Of a stretch of 64,000 nt of DNA, positions 31,453 to 45,185 are shown one piece after another. Each line of letters starts with the position of its first letter. Within the stretch, counting starts at the first letter, position 1. The DNA is from Paratinospora sagittata (lineage: Eukaryota > Streptophyta > Magnoliopsida > Ranunculales > Menispermaceae), in contig CM069597.1 of the NCBI GenBank assembly GCA_035771175.1, forward strand, positions 13,489,001 to 13,553,000. Direction: 5' to 3'. The notes below the pieces were generated by a model. That model was not told the DNA's origin. It was given only the letters and a program-made list of their open reading frames with translations, and did no database searches. The translations under genes and the position numbers were made by a program.

Positions 31453-33341
31453 TGATATAGTTCAATACAATACATAGGATATGAAATCAAGTACAACTGT
31501 ATCTCATGAACTATCTCTCAAATTCTTTCATCAGCAAGATTGATGACAAGTAAAGATCAGCGCTGAGAATTTAAGTAGAAACTAGTTCTACGTAGTTCAA
31601 TAGATTTTAAAAGATAGAATATAATTTCAGCTCAATATGAAAATCTTTTGAATACGTAAAGTATCAGTGAAAATACTTTGAAAACTATAACAGTTGAAAA
31701 CATTTTGAAAACGACTAACATTCAAAAAGTTTTTGGCACAATAAAATTATTGGCAAGTTGTTTGATTCAAAGTGTTGGTATTTATAGACTTAGTAGACAA
31801 TAACCGTTAGTCATTTGAAGTTCAAATAATGTGAACATTTATACACAATGGCTAGAATGTTAGATGAAAATGACAACTGCAATTTTCACTAACATTCTGG
31901 TTCTTTTCAGATTACATAAATAAGGAAAGTTTCAAAAAACTTAACTCATGCATCAGAGAAGGTTTCTGATAAATCTGAAAATGATTATGTGCAAAGATCC
32001 GTTCTAAAAAAATGGACTGATATAGTGTACCTGTCAGAACAGTGAAAGTTGTTGAATTAGCGTCCTGATTCCGTAATCAGCGTCCTGACGCATAATATCA
32101 ACTTTGTCATTTTGTTCCTTGAAGGTGCTCATTATGTATAAGTGTCCTGCTGAACAATGAAGTAAGAGCGCTACTGACTTGTAAGCGTCCTGACTTTCTT
32201 TGCAACAGAAATGACTTAACTTTGAGGGCACTAATGTACAGTTAACGTCCTACTTACTTTTTAAATCAATTAAATACATGAGGGCGCTACTTCCAGATAA
32301 GCGTGCTACCTTTTCTTTTTAAAAACAGAACACGGGGGCGCTACTACTATGTAAGCGTCCTAACATATTTAAAACATTTGACGAACAATACTATGTACGC
32401 TGAAGGACAATCAATGTCCTGAAAGCTATTAAGTTGATTCTAAGGATGAGGGCGTTCCTATCCAGGTAGCGTCCTGATAGTTTATTCAACTTATAGTTAT
32501 CAGCGTTCTCAAAGATAACATCTTTAAAGAACGTAAACTCACAGAGATCTTTCAGGAAGCTGATTCATAATTAGCGTCCTGACAACTTCAAAGGCTGATT
32601 CTAAGTGAGGCCGCTACTTACAAGTGAGCACCCAGATGAATTAGTTCAATTCAACCTTGAATGTGATCAGCGTCCTAATGAGCCATTGGCGTCCTGACTT
32701 ATCAAGTTCAGGAGAGCGTTTCTAAGTCATTAACATCCTGAAAGACTCTTGAAAAACAATTTTTACACGTGATTGAAAATACGATGAATGCGAATAAGAA
32801 CTTGGTTAATTTCAAATCAAATTAAACATAGAAAATTAAATCATTTGAAATATCGTAAAGCGTATGAGCAAAACATGCAAATTTGAACAATATATGCAAG
32901 TGATTTGTGCATGGTTTTGGAAAACGTTTGAGCAAAATCGATTAGAGAAAGATATATGTTAAATATTGTGTATATCTCATAATATTTAAATCCAACTCTT
33001 CATTATGAGATCTTCAATATGAACTTCGTGCTTGAGTTGAATTTCTTGAACTTTGATCGAATGAAGTAGTCTTGAAGCTCTTGATCGAATCGTTCGTGTG
33101 GTGTGATCTTGAAATCATGATATGATCTTTGAGGTCCTTGATTGATGCGATCTTGAACGTGTGATATGATCTTGAATTCCTTGATCGAGTCGTTCTTTGA
33201 CCTTTTGCTTTCCTAAGGTACTGAGATAGATTCTTGATTGAAGCTCGTTAGCACCAAAGAGAAATTTGTTTGTAATCATCAAAATATATTTTATCAAGTA
33301 TACTTAGGGATGTGCTAAGTGACGAACCGCTTAGGTTAACA
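31453..33341 (-). repeat. SIRE-like 3' LTR (E6)
   Basis: On the minus strand it starts TGTTAACCTAAGC at 33341 and ends about CTATATCA at 31453. The 'ttgatgattacaaac' hallmark lies near 33275. The hairpin array with GCGTCCTGA repeats runs 32040-32760. A purine tract, GATGGGAGGAC, sits directly upstream (33342-33352), which marks it as a 3' LTR. The left end lies in the hAT frame; actac (31448-31452) is a possible TSD without a partner. The end position is less sure than the start. Confidence 0.7.
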
Positions 33342-33680
33342 GTCCTCCCATCAACAAGCCACGTGGAACAACCTAATGAATTATGCACGATCTATACTAT
33401 GTGATGTTTATCCATGTTATAACAAACATTGTACTATGCATATTCAAATGATATCATTAAAGCATGCAACATACTACAATAGTTAATAGGCATGGAATAC
33501 ATGATATTCATTCCCTTAAACATGCTTTCTAGGTCACATAAGCACAAACATAGACATTGGTTTAGACTGCATAAGAATATGAATGATAATACAAGATATC
33601 CACTAACTATTATAAGAACATGGATAAACAAGCAAGCATCCCATAACGTGAACATTTATCCCTATCCATGTAGTATAATT
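33342..33680 (-). other. 3' internal tail of element E6
   Basis: About 340 bp between the PPT of E6 and the end of LTR E5. AT-rich, with no recognisable coding sequence. Interpreted as untranslated sequence after pol of the E6 element, interrupted by E5. Confidence 0.5.
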
Positions 33681-35316
33681 TGTTGGCCCAGATAAGTTCC
33701 CAAGAAGGGGGGTGAATTGGACAATTTTGCAAGTTTTACCTTCCAAACTAAAGCAATGATAGAAAATAAAATACAACAAAAATAAATCAAATTCATTGCA
33801 GATTTAGAGTGGTTTGGCACTTGCCTACGTCTACTACCTAACCTCCCTAGTTAGGATTTCTCAAACTCCACTATTGATACCTTTTCACAAGTAAGGATCA
33901 AACCTTTACACGTTTCTCAACTTCACGGGTGTGAGATCCCTCTCAACTGAGCTTAACCAAGCTCCTTCCAAGTGACACACCGTTACTTTAAAATAATAGT
34001 TACAAGTATAGAAACTTGATTCTCTTTCCAAGAATCAATATTAAGCACAACTTAAAGAGCGTATTGAACCTCACTTAGAATCTGTTTAGCAAAAGAATGA
34101 ATGTTTGGCACAGCTGAAACAATGAGGTTGCTCCTTTTGGCCTCTTTGGATTTTCAAAAGGATATGAAATCACAAACAACAAATCCGAGAGCCTTTCTCA
34201 GTTTAGATAATCGTATGGAAAATTTTGAACTTTTTCAAGAAGAAAAATGACTAAACTTCAAATAGTTTTTGAGCGCAAGATTTTTCAGAGTTGTGTTCTC
34301 CAACAGTTCAAAGTTGCAAATATATAGAAGCGCTGGTTTGGGATTTCAATCTCCCAAAAACCCTAATTGCTTTGTTTGGAATTCAAAAGTAACAGATAAG
34401 TTGTTTCACCGAAATGGAGTTAACAAAGACGATGGAAAAATCTATCAAAACTGAGCTTACCGAAATAGAGAAAGGTGGCAGTTCGCACAAGTGAGACAGT
34501 TATTTTTCTGACAGGTGTTTATGAGCGTCCTAAAGCTTTTCAACATCCTAAAAAGTTAAAGCTCAGAAGACTTAACTTTCATTTGAGCGCCCTGAAGGAA
34601 TGTCAACTCGAGAGCAAGTTGAACACATTCAATTCAGGGAGGGTGCTGCTCAACTTGAGGGTCCTGTCAGAACATGCTCCAAGACTTTCTCAGAAATCTT
34701 GAGCATCCTGAACAATAAGAGCGTTTTACCGAACTGCACTCCAAGATTTCCCAAAAATCTTGAGTGTCCTATAGCATCGGTAGCGTCCTGTAGTGCAGGC
34801 CTGATTTCAAGTGAATTGGCCACTGCTTGAGCGTCCTGAACACAATGAGCGTCCTACACAACAATTATAAAAATCCAACTATTTTTCCATTTTGAAATCT
34901 GATGAATCAAATCAATCTTTGCACACTTGGGATCAAATCAAATGAAGATAGATCATTTAGAGAATTTTAAATTCATTTGAAATCATTCGAGTTGATTAAT
35001 CAAATTCATTTTCATCAATAATCAAATAATTTGAAATCTATGAAAATGCATTTTGAAAAACTTCAAGATGTATGATGAAGTTGCTGAACAAATTCTAGAT
35101 GAGATTCTACAAGCCTAAAAATATTCTAGACAAACTGAAACAGTTGCAATATCATTCGATGTTTTAGATTTATCTTGCTTGATCTCCATCTTGACTTAAT
35201 AGATCTTCATTAACGTTTTTTTGCACATAGCGGATATTTATCGATAGAGTTTGTGATCATCAAAATATGATTTAAAATTCTAGTATATAATGTGGTTTGT
35301 GATCATCAAAATATCT
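33681..35316 (-). repeat. SIRE-like LTR (E5), start lost to insertion of E3
   Basis: On the minus strand it ends CTGGGCCAACA at 33681. It holds the R/U5 block ('aggatttctcaaactccac', 'cttcacgggtgtgag') near 33855 and the GCGTCCTG repeats at 34520-34860. 'gtggtttgtgatcatcaaaatat' occurs twice near its start (35250 and 35293). E3 interrupts it at 35316. No coding sequence. Confidence 0.75.
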
Positions 35317-36506
35317 TGTTGGCCTAGATGGTCCGAGAAAGGGGGTGAATTGGACACTTAGCAGATTAAAACCTTTTTTTTAAACGATAATAATTTGAAA
35401 GCAAGTTAAGCAAGATATGACAAAGATAGCTCAATGATAATAATGAAAACAACTAGCTAACAATGCACATGGGATTTATAGTGGTTCGACCTCGCTTACG
35501 TCCACTGCCTAACCTCCTCAGTTAGGATTTGTCCAAAATCCACCAATGTATCTTCTTACGGGTGAAGATCAAACCGTTTACACTTTCTCAACTTCACAGG
35601 CTTGAGGACAACCTTAACCGTTTCTCAACTTCATAGGCTTGAGAACAACCTTGACAGATCGAGCAACACTTGCTCTATTTCCAGTGACTAACCAGTCACC
35701 AATAACTGAGATACAAGATTGAGATATTATTCCCTTTACTCATAATCAAAGGAATACTTACAAAGCTTTTGGATTGAACATTCTATAATCATAGATTCAA
35801 CAAAATATATAATGAAGTGCAGCTAAAATAAAAGGTTCAAAAAGTTTTCTTCTTATTCAATGGATTTTGAAAAGATATTGAATGAAGATCGACAAATCCA
35901 AAAGATTTAAAGTATATCAGAGTATTAAGAGTTTTTTGCTGCGAATAAAAGTATAGCTTTCAAAAGTATTTGCACAAGTGAAAACTGTTCAAAGATTTGA
36001 AGAATACGTTATGTGTTTTCTCGTTTGTATTATGTGTTTTCAAATGCTTTAAGGTAGCATATATATAGAGATAACAATGACGCTTTGGACTTGAACATTT
36101 TTCAAGAAAGTTTTGGCGTACAAAGTTATTTCAAAGTCAACGGAAATAATCTTTCTTGAAAAGGATTAATTCAGTCTGTGCAATTATGACAACAACACCT
36201 AAATCTTCTGATCATTCATGAAAATATAATGTTCTTATAAAGTTTTGAAACATTCTGAAAAGGTTTGAAAAGTTCTGAAAAATTAATATGAAAAAGTGTA
36301 CAGTTGACAGCTTTATGACAGTGCTAGATTAGCGTCCTAATTAGACAATCAGCGTCCTGACGCGTAAAGCCAACTTTTGTCATTTTGTTTCTTAAAGCGC
36401 TCAAACAACGTGAGCGTCCTACTGAACTGTGAAGTGAGGGCGTTACTTAAACGTAAGTGTCCTGACTTACTTAAGACTTTTAAAACCATAAAAACGATGA
36501 GTACGT
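35317..36506 (-). repeat. SIRE-like 3' LTR of E3, distal part
   Basis: On the minus strand it ends CATCTAGGCCAACA at 35317. E2 interrupts it at 36506; the proximal part lies at 55059-55825. Two copies of the 'tttctcaacttcacaggctt' unit at 35580-35660. TATA-like 'tatatatag' (plus) near 36059. GCGTCCTGA repeats at 36330-36480. Confidence 0.8.
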
Positions 36507-38432
36507 TGTTCGCACAGATATGCCCAAGAGGGGGTGGATTGGACACTTAGCAGATTTTAACATTTCTTAATAATGTGCAGAATATTGGAAGCAGATTAAA
36601 CAAAGTATAGCAGATGAATACGCTAAATGGAAAAAATACAATGCAATCAGGATTTATAGTGGTTAGGCCTCGCCTACATCCACTACCTTACCTCCTCAGT
36701 TAGGATTTGTTCAAACTCCACTATAGACCTTCTAACCGGTGAAGATCAAACCAATACACTTTCTCAACTTACGGGTGTGAGAAGACTGTTACAACTTTGA
36801 GCAACACTTGCTCTAGCCCAGTGACTAACCAATCACTGCAAACTGAATACAAGATGAGATATGATTCCCTTTACTCAGAATCAAAGTGATTCTTACAAAG
36901 CTTTGGATTAAAACTTCTATTACCACAGATTCAGCAAAATATGTATGATGAAGTTTAGCTGAAAACAGGTTCAAAGAGCTTTTGTCTTTTTCAGGGGATT
37001 TTGAAAATGATGAAGATGCAGATCAATCAATCCAGAAGACTTGAAGTTTTTCTTTCAAAATGATTACAAGTTCAAGCACAATTGAAAAACAACTAGCTTT
37101 CAAAGAGTTTCTGCACAAGTTAAAAACTGTTAATACGTTTTTGAATGAATAACTGTTTTCGTATATGATTCGTGGTTTTTCTACTCTAAGTCAGCACGTA
37201 TATATAGAAATAACAAAGGTGCAATGGACTTGATGAATTTTGGCGCTCTAGGTTATTTCAAATACAACGTCTATATTCTTTCTCGAAATGGATCGATTCA
37301 ACACTGTGCATAATACAGCGGTAGCACCTGAATCATCTGATCATTTCATGTAAAAGGAAAGTTCTGACAAAGTATTAAAACGTTAAAAAAGTTTTTGTAC
37401 GGTTCTGAAATGTTCTGAAATATTTTCGTACAGTTCTGAAAATGTTAAGAAATATAGTGTTAGTGTCAGAACATTAACATTGTTGAATTAGCATCCTGAA
37501 GCTTAACATCAACTTTGTCGTTTTGTTCCTTAAGGGCGCTCATGAAGCATAAGCGTCCTGCTGAACAGTGAAGTGAGGACGCTACTGAATTGTAAGCGTC
37601 CTGACTTGTTTTACCATAAAACGACTTAAATCATAAGGGCGCTACTTGACAGTTAGCGTCCTGCTTTGTTTTAAAACATTAAACGCACGAGGGCATTACT
37701 CACAAGTAAGTGTCCTAAATATTTTAAAAGAATCTTAAAACAATATTAAGTGCGCTAAAGGACAATAAGCATCCTGAAAGCCATTAAGTTTATTCTAAAA
37801 ATGAGGGCGCTCCTACACAAGTAGCGTCCTGATAGTTTATTCAACTTATAACTATCAGCGTCCTTAAAGATAGAAATCAAATAAAAGCTAAGAGAACTTC
37901 CAACGAGCTGAAACTAAATCAGCGTCTTGATACTTTCAAAGGTTGATAAAAGGGAAGCTGCTACTTACAAGTAGCGTCCTTATGAATCAGTTCAATTCAA
38001 TCTTAAGTGTCATAATATTTTATCAGTATCCAGACTCATCAAGTCCAGGATGACGTTGCTAAAACATTATGGTTCTGAAAGACTCTATAAAAATGGTTTT
38101 TGATTTCTCGATTAAAGTTCAATAAGATATGATATAACCAGATTAAATCAAATATGCAAACGATTGATTAAAACATGCAGTCATGCATATTGCTGAATCA
38201 AATGGCATAGAAGGTTCTACAACCTATCATAATCTAATCATACTACCGAACATCTTCAAATGATCATGGTCTTCAAGTAGATCTTTAATACGTTCGTCAT
38301 GCATCATTGATTCTTTGAAACCTTCAATTAAGATTAGATACGCCATGTATGCAGTATTTTCATAAGCAGAATGTGGTTTGTAATCATCAAAATATCTTTC
38401 ATATTAGGGACCTGAGGATAATTGGTTCTACA
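36507..38432 (-). repeat. 3' LTR of E2
   Basis: On the minus strand: TGTAGAACCAATTATCC at 38432 to GATATCTG-like end ...GGGCATATCTGTGCGAACA at 36507. TATA box near 37199 (plus 'acgtatatatag'). Hairpin array of GAGGGCGCTAC / AGCGTCCTGA pairs at 37480-38060. A single 'tttctcaacttacgggtgtgag' unit near 36761, against four in the 5' LTR. PPT AAAAAAAGGGAGATTG at 38433-38448. Confidence 0.88.
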
Positions 38433-38700
38433 ATCTCCCTTTTTTTGATGATTTCAAACACATTACTATAGGCTTTGAAGCAAGGTAATAAAATGATGTG
38501 ATTATGCTTGAGATGCAGTACTAATGTTCCTTGTTTCATATGATATGAGTGTATTTCCAAGGAAAGACTCCCCCTTAGTGTTAAACTCCCCCTGAATATA
38601 TGATGTATCAATGATATTACTTCTCCTCCTTTTGAAACATCAAAAAGAGTAAAGTATCATGAAATATGTCTCCCTCCATATAGAGGTAAGCGTCAAACTA

Positions 38701-40330
38701 TCACAGATTAGTCTCAGAGAACATGCCAAGCTCTTTTCGAATGTGCACAAACTGGTCTTTTGGTAAGGCTTTAGTAAATATGTCAGCCAATTGTTCTTTG
38801 GTTCCAATGTGGGACAATATGACTTCTCCATTTTGCACATGATCCCGTAAAAAGTGATGTCTTATTTGAATATGTTTAGTTCGGGAGTGCAATACGAGAT
38901 TTTTAGATATGTTAATAGCACTAGTATTGTCACACAAAATTTTAGCACATTGAATAAATATTTGATAATCTTGAAGTTGTTGTTTCATGTAAAGAACCTG
39001 AGAACAGCAACTTCCAGCTGCAACATATTATGCTTCAGCTGTGGATAATGGCACAGAGTGTTGCTTCTTGTAAAACTAAGAAATTAAAGAATTTCTAAGA
39101 GAGTGACAAAATCTTGAGGTATTTTTCCTATCAGTTAGACTACCTGCATAGTCGGAGTCTACATAACTTCTCATATTAAATGTAGTACATTTGCAATACC
39201 AAATTGCTAAGTGTGTTGTGCCATTTATGTATCTGAATATTTGTTTGGCACACTTTAAATGAGATTCTTTAGGTTTTGATTGAAATCTTGCACAAAGACA
39301 GACGTTGAACATAATGTCAGGTCGACTTGCAGTTAAGTGCAACAGACTTCCAATCATACTTCTATAAAGTTTTGACTCAATTGATTTACTTTTTTCATGG
39401 TTTTTTAATTTGATTGCAAAGGTACAGAGAGTATCAATCGATTTCAAATTATGCATTTGAAACTTTTTAACCATTTCCTTAGCATACTTTGATTGGCTTA
39501 CGAAGGTGCCTTTCGACATTTGCATAATTTGCAAGCCAAAAAAGTATGTAAGTTCTCCCATCATACTCATCTCAAATACCTTCTGCATTAATTTTGAAAA
39601 CTTATCACATAATTCTTTGTTTGATGCACCAAAAATGATATCGTCCACATATATTTGAACAATAAGCATATTATCATTATAGTGTTTAATAAACAAAGTT
39701 GGATCAAGTTTTCCTTTTTGAAACTTATGATCTAAAATAAATAAACTCAGTCGATCATACCAAGCTCTTGGAGCTTGTCTTAATCCATATAAGGCTTTGT
39801 GGAGTTTGAACACATATTCCAGGTCTTAAGCATCCTCAAACCCTAGAGGTTGTTCCACATATACCTCTTCATTGATGTATCCATTTAGAAAAGCACTCTT
39901 AACATCCATTTGGTAGAAGGGAAAATCCTTGAAACAAGCATGGCAAGTAACATCCTTATTGCCTCTAATCTTGCTAATGGGGCAAAGGCTTCTTCGAAGT
40001 CTATGCCTTCTTCTTGGTTGTACCCTTGTGCAACCAATCTAGCCTTATTTCGGACAATGATACCTTGTTCATTCTTTTTGTTTCTAAAGATCCATTTGGT
40101 TCCTATAACAGATTGATGAAAGGTCCAGGAACTAATTCCCATACTTTGTTTCGCACAAAGTGTTTTAGTTTTTCTTGTATGGCAAGAATCCAGTTTTCAT
40201 CTTTTAGTGCATCTTCCACTTTAATTGGTTCAAATTGTGATACAAAAGCAACAAGCTCTTGATCTTTTTGAATTGAAGCTCTAGTGGATATACCCTTTGG
40301 TGGATCTCCTAAAATTTGATTTTGGGAAAG
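38701..40330 (-). pseudogene. E2 reverse transcriptase and RNase H
   Basis: RT opens with [20 protein letters not shown] and [20 protein letters not shown] (40142-39885). A frame break follows, then ALYGLRQAPRAWYDRLSLF and the intact YVDDIIFG box (39640-39651). LTASRPDIMFNVCLCARFQS and the RNase H start DSDYAGSLTDRKN end at a frameshift near 39080. RNase H finishes at 38988-38701 with LCDNTSAINISKN, SRTKHIQIRHHFLRDHV and QLADIFTKALPKDQF. SIRE-like by these motifs. E2 keeps the YVDD that E4 has lost. Confidence 0.92.
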
Positions 40331-41984
40331 ACCTTGATGCAGTCTAGAGTTTTTAGAAGATTCTAAAAATGGTTCAGGTTCAATATCTATAATCTTGGTT
40401 GTCTTGGGTTCATCATCATCAAAGTTTAATTGTTAAATTTATCCTCAAGACTTTTCTAGTTTTCACTTTCATCAAAATTTACTTGAATTGATTCTTCTAC
40501 AGTTTGATTAGATTTGTTGAACACTATGTAGGCTCCACTGTGAGAAGAATATTCTAAGAATATTCCTATGTAAGATTTAGGTTCAAACTTATCTAAATTG
40601 TTTTTATCATTAAGAATAAAACATTTGCATCCGAATACTCGGAAGTAACTGATGCTGGGTGCTCTACCCTTCCATAGTTCGTATCGAGTTTTATTCAAAT
40701 CTTTTTTTATTAGAGCTCGGTTCATTACATAGCAGGCAGTGTTAATAGCTTCACCCCAAAAATGATTTGCAGTGTTATACTCATTAAGCATTGTTCTACA
40801 CATTTCCTGCAGAGTTATATTCCTTCTTCCAACTACACCATTTTGTTCTGGTGTCCTAGGGGCTGATAGATGGTGAGTGTAACCTTGATTATTACAAAAT
40901 TCTTCGAGATTTTTATTGACAAATTCACCACCTCTATCACTCCTAATTATGTTGATTTTATAACCCTTTTTCATTTTTGACTCTTTTACATAATTTTATA
41001 AATGTTTCACATGGATCAGATTTATGAGCTAATAGAAACACCCATGTGAATCGAGTAAAGTCATCAACAATCACAAATACATATGATTTGCCACTTAAGC
41101 TTTGGGTTTTGGTTGGTTCAAAAAGATTCATGTGAATCATTTCGAGAGCTCTAGAGGTTGATTGATACCTCTTGCTCTTAAATGATGAACAAGTATGCTT
41201 ACCAAGTTGAAATGGTTCACACACCTTGTCATTTGAGTAAGTTCCTTTCGGAATACCCTGGCAAGATCATGTTTAACAATTCTAGATATGTTATCCATAT
41301 TTACATGAGCTAATCTCCTATGCCATAGCCAGGCATCATTACAAGAGATAACACTTAAACATGTTACATTTTGTTTCTTCATGTCATTAAAGTTTGTGCA
41401 ATACACATTCTTAAGTCTAGATGCCATGAATGCAATAGTTTTATCGGCATGATTGACAGTGCACCTATTTGCTTCAAATGAAATGTCATAACCCTTGTCA
41501 CATTATTGACTTATGCTTAAGAGATTATGTTTCAGCCCTTTAACATAAAGTACATCAGATATGGATAGAAAGTCGTTACCAATAGTTTCAATATGTTCAA
41601 TGTCACCTTTGTTGTCGTCTCGAAAGTTACCTTTCCTCCTTTCTTCTTTTCAAGGCTCAGAAATTTAGATTTATCTCCAGTCATATGCCTTGAACACCCA
41701 CTGTTTAGTTACCATATATCTTCATTTTTGCATATCTACACAACATAAAATTTCTTTGACTTTGGTACCCATGCAAGTTTGGGTCCATGCATGTTAGCAT
41801 CAGTAAGAACAATTTTTTTAATCCATGCATATTTCTTTTTCTTTCCACTTAAGACATTACATCTAAGTATGGTATGACCTTCCTTATGACATTTGTGGCA
41901 TGTTGGTCGTTTGGTCAGTAACGTATTGTATTCCCTTTGTTTTGACCCATGTGTATAACCTAAGCCAGCTTTATCGAATGCACA
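40331..41984 (-). pseudogene. E2 protease and integrase
   Basis: Protease: the region of the active site near 41710 reads stop-LNSGCSRHMTG, so the catalytic Asp of DSG is Asn and a stop replaces Tyr. Gag-pre-integrase: CNDAWLWHRRLAHVNMDNIS carries the two His. Integrase: KSYVFVIVDDFTRFTWVFLL, second Asp in IIRSDRGGEFVN; the third position is Gly instead of Glu (GVVGRRN, about 40826), so the DDE triad is broken. The tail shows RYELWKGRAPSISYFRVFGC. A frameshift near 40965-40980 and others split the ORF. Confidence 0.9.
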
Positions 41985-43337
41985 TCTTTATGATCCTAAC
42001 ATCATGTCAAATAACTTTTGACCATTTGTGAATTTAATCACTTTGCAGTTTAGGTCTTCCTTTTCCTCTCTAAGAGTTTCATTTTCATTTTTCAGTTTCC
42101 CAACAACTTTCTTAAGTTGTTCATTATCTAGAGACAGTCCGTCTAGCTCTTCTTGTTGGAATTCTATTTCCTCAAGAGCTTTTTCAAGACTATGCTTGAG
42201 CTTTTCATTCTTCCTAGTTTCTTTACTGAGTTTTGTCTTAAGCTCCCGAATATGAGTATAGAGCTCATTAAGTTCGTTGATGGGTTCAGATTTTACCTCT
42301 GTGCTTTCCATTAAACACAATGCAGCAGTGTGATCTGAATCTGCTTCATCTTCACTTGAGCTTGAATCATCCTATGTAGCTTTGAGAACTTTCTTGTCTT
42401 TTCTATACTAGCTGGTGTTCTTCTTATACTTAATGGGAAATTCACTATTTACATGACCTGGTTTGTTACAACCGTAACATATTAACTTTACAGGTTTAGA
42501 CTCGGGTTTCTTTCCTTTGTGAAACCTTGAGTAAGAGTTGTTCTTACTCTTTCTTCTAAGTAGCTTGTTAAACTTTCTAGATAACATAGTCATTTCATCT
42601 TCTGAGTCTGAGTCATCTTCAGAATCAGTTTCAACATTAAAGGCAATAGATTTCTTTTCTTTTTCCTCAACCTTGACTGAGCACATCGTATGTTTTATTT
42701 TCAATTCATAAACCATTAATGAACCGCATGGTTCATCAAAAGTGTATTCAACCAGATTTTTGGCTTCTTCAATGGCCGTGGCCTTGGGTTCCCATGCTCT
42801 GGGTAGGCTTCTTAGAAATTTTCTAACAGTTTCCTCTTGGTCATAGGTTTTTCCTAAGTTCTTTATCTCATTGATGTTTATTGTGAACCGAGCAATAGCC
42901 TCAGCTATCGAATCAATTTCTTTCGTCCTATAAGTCTCATATTTTTCAACTAACAATTGGAGCCTTGCCTTTTTAAGTTGCAAAGTTCCTTTGTGGGTGA
43001 CCTCTAACTTGTTACAGATTTCTTTAGCGGTTTCACCCACACTAACTCTATTAAACTCTTTGACGGATAAACTGCAAAACAAAATGTTTACAACTTAGTT
43101 ATTTTCCTTGGTATTCCATTCGTCTAATTCCATCGGGACAGTAGCACCGTCTACTATTTTAGTAGGTGTTGGACAATCGTTTGTCACAACATCCCACATT
43201 TCTAAGTCTTGGGCTTTTAGGTAGTACATAATCTTAGTTTTCTAGTGTGAATAGTTTTCTCCCTTGGACAGTGGTGGTCGGTTGGTGGAGTTTCCTTCAC
43301 CTGAAAGATAAGTGCTTCTTTCGTTTTGTCCTGCCAT
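41985..43337 (-). pseudogene. E2 gag
   Basis: The ATG at 43337 opens MAGQNERSTYLSGEGNSTN. The N-terminal part has stops at 43230 and 43098. The clear part, 43082-42408, covers AKEICNKLEVTHKGTLQLKK, TYDQEETVRKFLRSLPRAW and the zinc knuckle CYGCNKPGHVNSEF, where the last Cys of CCHC is Phe. Next comes a long charged coiled coil (42320-41988: LKTKLSKETRKNEKLKHSLE ... LRE EKEDLN). This arrangement is usual for SIRE gag. Confidence 0.9.
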
Positions 43338-43390
43338 ACTCAATCAAAGATGGTTAGATATTTTGATGGTTAACCTGCTTTTATACCAAT

Positions 43391-45185
43391 TTTGGCCCAG
43401 ATATGTCCAAGAGGGGGTGAATTGGACACTTAACATATTTTAACCTTTCGTAATAATGTGCAGAATATTGAAAGCAGATTAAACAAAGTATAGCAAATGA
43501 ATACGATAAATGAAAAAAAAAAAACAACGCAATCAGGATTTATAGTGGTTCGGCCTCGCCTACATCCACTAACTAACCTCCTCAGTTAGGATTTGTTCCA
43601 ACTCTACTATGGACCTTTTTATGAGTGACGATCAAATCGGTGCACTTTCTCAACTTACGGGTGTGAGAACTACCATTTCTCAACTTGCGGGTGTAAGAGG
43701 ATCATTTCTCAACTTACGGGTGTGGGAAGACCAATTCTCAACTTACGGGTGTGAGAAAATCGTTACAACTTTAAGCAACACTTACTCTAGCCCAGTGACT
43801 AACCAGTTACTGCAAGCTGAATACAAGATGAGATATGATTCCCTTAACTTAGAATCAAAGTGATACATACAAAGCTTTGAATTGAACCTTCTGTTACCAC
43901 AGATTCAACAAAATATGTATGATGAAGTTTGGTTGAAAACAGGTTCAAAAGAGCTTTTGTCTTCTTCAGTGGATTTTGAAAATGATGAAGATGCAGATCA
44001 ATCAATCTAGAAGACTTGAAGTTTTTCTTTCAAAATGATTGCAAGTTCAAGCACAATTGAAAGACAACTAGCTTTCAAAGAGTTTTTGCACAAATGAAAA
44101 CTATTAATACGTTTTTGAATAAATATCAGTTTTCGTATATGATTTAGTGGTTTTTCTGCTCTAAGGCAACATGTATATATAGAAATAACAAAGGTGCAAT
44201 GGACTTGATGAATTTTGGTGCTCTAGGTTATTTCAAATACAACGTCTACAATCTTTTCCGAAATGGATTGATTCAACACTATGCATAATACGTCGATAAC
44301 ACTTGAATCATCTGATCATTTCACGAAAAAGGAATGTTTTGACAAAGTATTAGAACGTTCAAAAGTTTTTGTATGGCTCTGAAACGTTCTGAAATGTTTT
44401 CGTACAGTTCTAAAAAAGTTAAGAAATATAGTGTCAGTGTCAGAACAGTAACATTGTTGAATTAGAGTCCTGAAGCTTAACATCAACTTTGTCGTTTTGT
44501 TTCTTGAGGGCGCTCATGAAGCATAAGCGTCCTGCTGAACAGTGAAGTGAGGGCACTACTAAATCGTAAGCATCTTGACTTGTTTTACCATAAAATGACT
44601 TAAATCATGAGGGCGCTACTCGACAGTTAGCGTCCTGCTTTGTTTTAAAACATTAAACGCACGAGGGCGCTACTCACAGGTAAGTGTCCTAAATATTTTA
44701 AAATAATCTTAAAACAATATTAAGTGTGCTAAAGGACAATAAGCATCCTGAAAGCTATTAAGTTTATTGTAAAAATGAGGGCGCTCCTACACAAGTAGCG
44801 TCCTGATAGTTTATTCAACCTATAACTATCAGCGTCCTTAAAGATAGAAATGAAATAAAAGCTAAGAGAACTTCCAATGAGCTGAAACTAAATCAGCATC
44901 CTAATACTTTTAAAGGTTGACAAAAGGGAAGCCGCTACTTACAAGTAAGCGTCCTTATGAATCAGTTCAATTCAACCTTGAGCAGCCTAATATTTTATCA
45001 GCCTCCTGACTCATCAAGTCCAAGAGGGCGCTGCTAAAACATTAATGTCCAGAAAGACTATAAAAACGGGTTTTGATTTCTCGATTAAAGCTCTAAAAGA
45101 TATGGTATAACTAGATTAAATCAAATATGCAAACGATCGATTAAAACATGCAATCATGCATATTGCTGAATCAAATGGCATAGAA
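43391..45185 (-). repeat. 5' LTR of E2, distal part
   Basis: On the minus strand it ends GACATATCTGGGCCAAA at 43391, followed by the PBS-like ATTGGTATAAAAGCAGG (mutated from TGGTATCAGAGC). Four tandem copies of a 28-30 bp unit ('tttctcaacttacgggtgtgag') lie at 43637-43758. TATA box near 44173. Hairpin repeats at 44460-45055. B2 interrupts it at TSD tagaa (45181-45185); it continues at 54839. Confidence 0.9.

Noticed and set aside
32040..32760. Repeated GCGTCCTGA units as a CRISPR-like array
   Set aside because: Spacing and unit sequence vary, the genome is a plant, and the same units recur inside every E-type LTR at the same place.
41988..42320. Coiled-coil ORF as an independent host gene
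   Set aside because: It is co-linear with the same segment in E4 (60555-60870) between the gag knuckle and protease, so it is part of SIRE-like gag.
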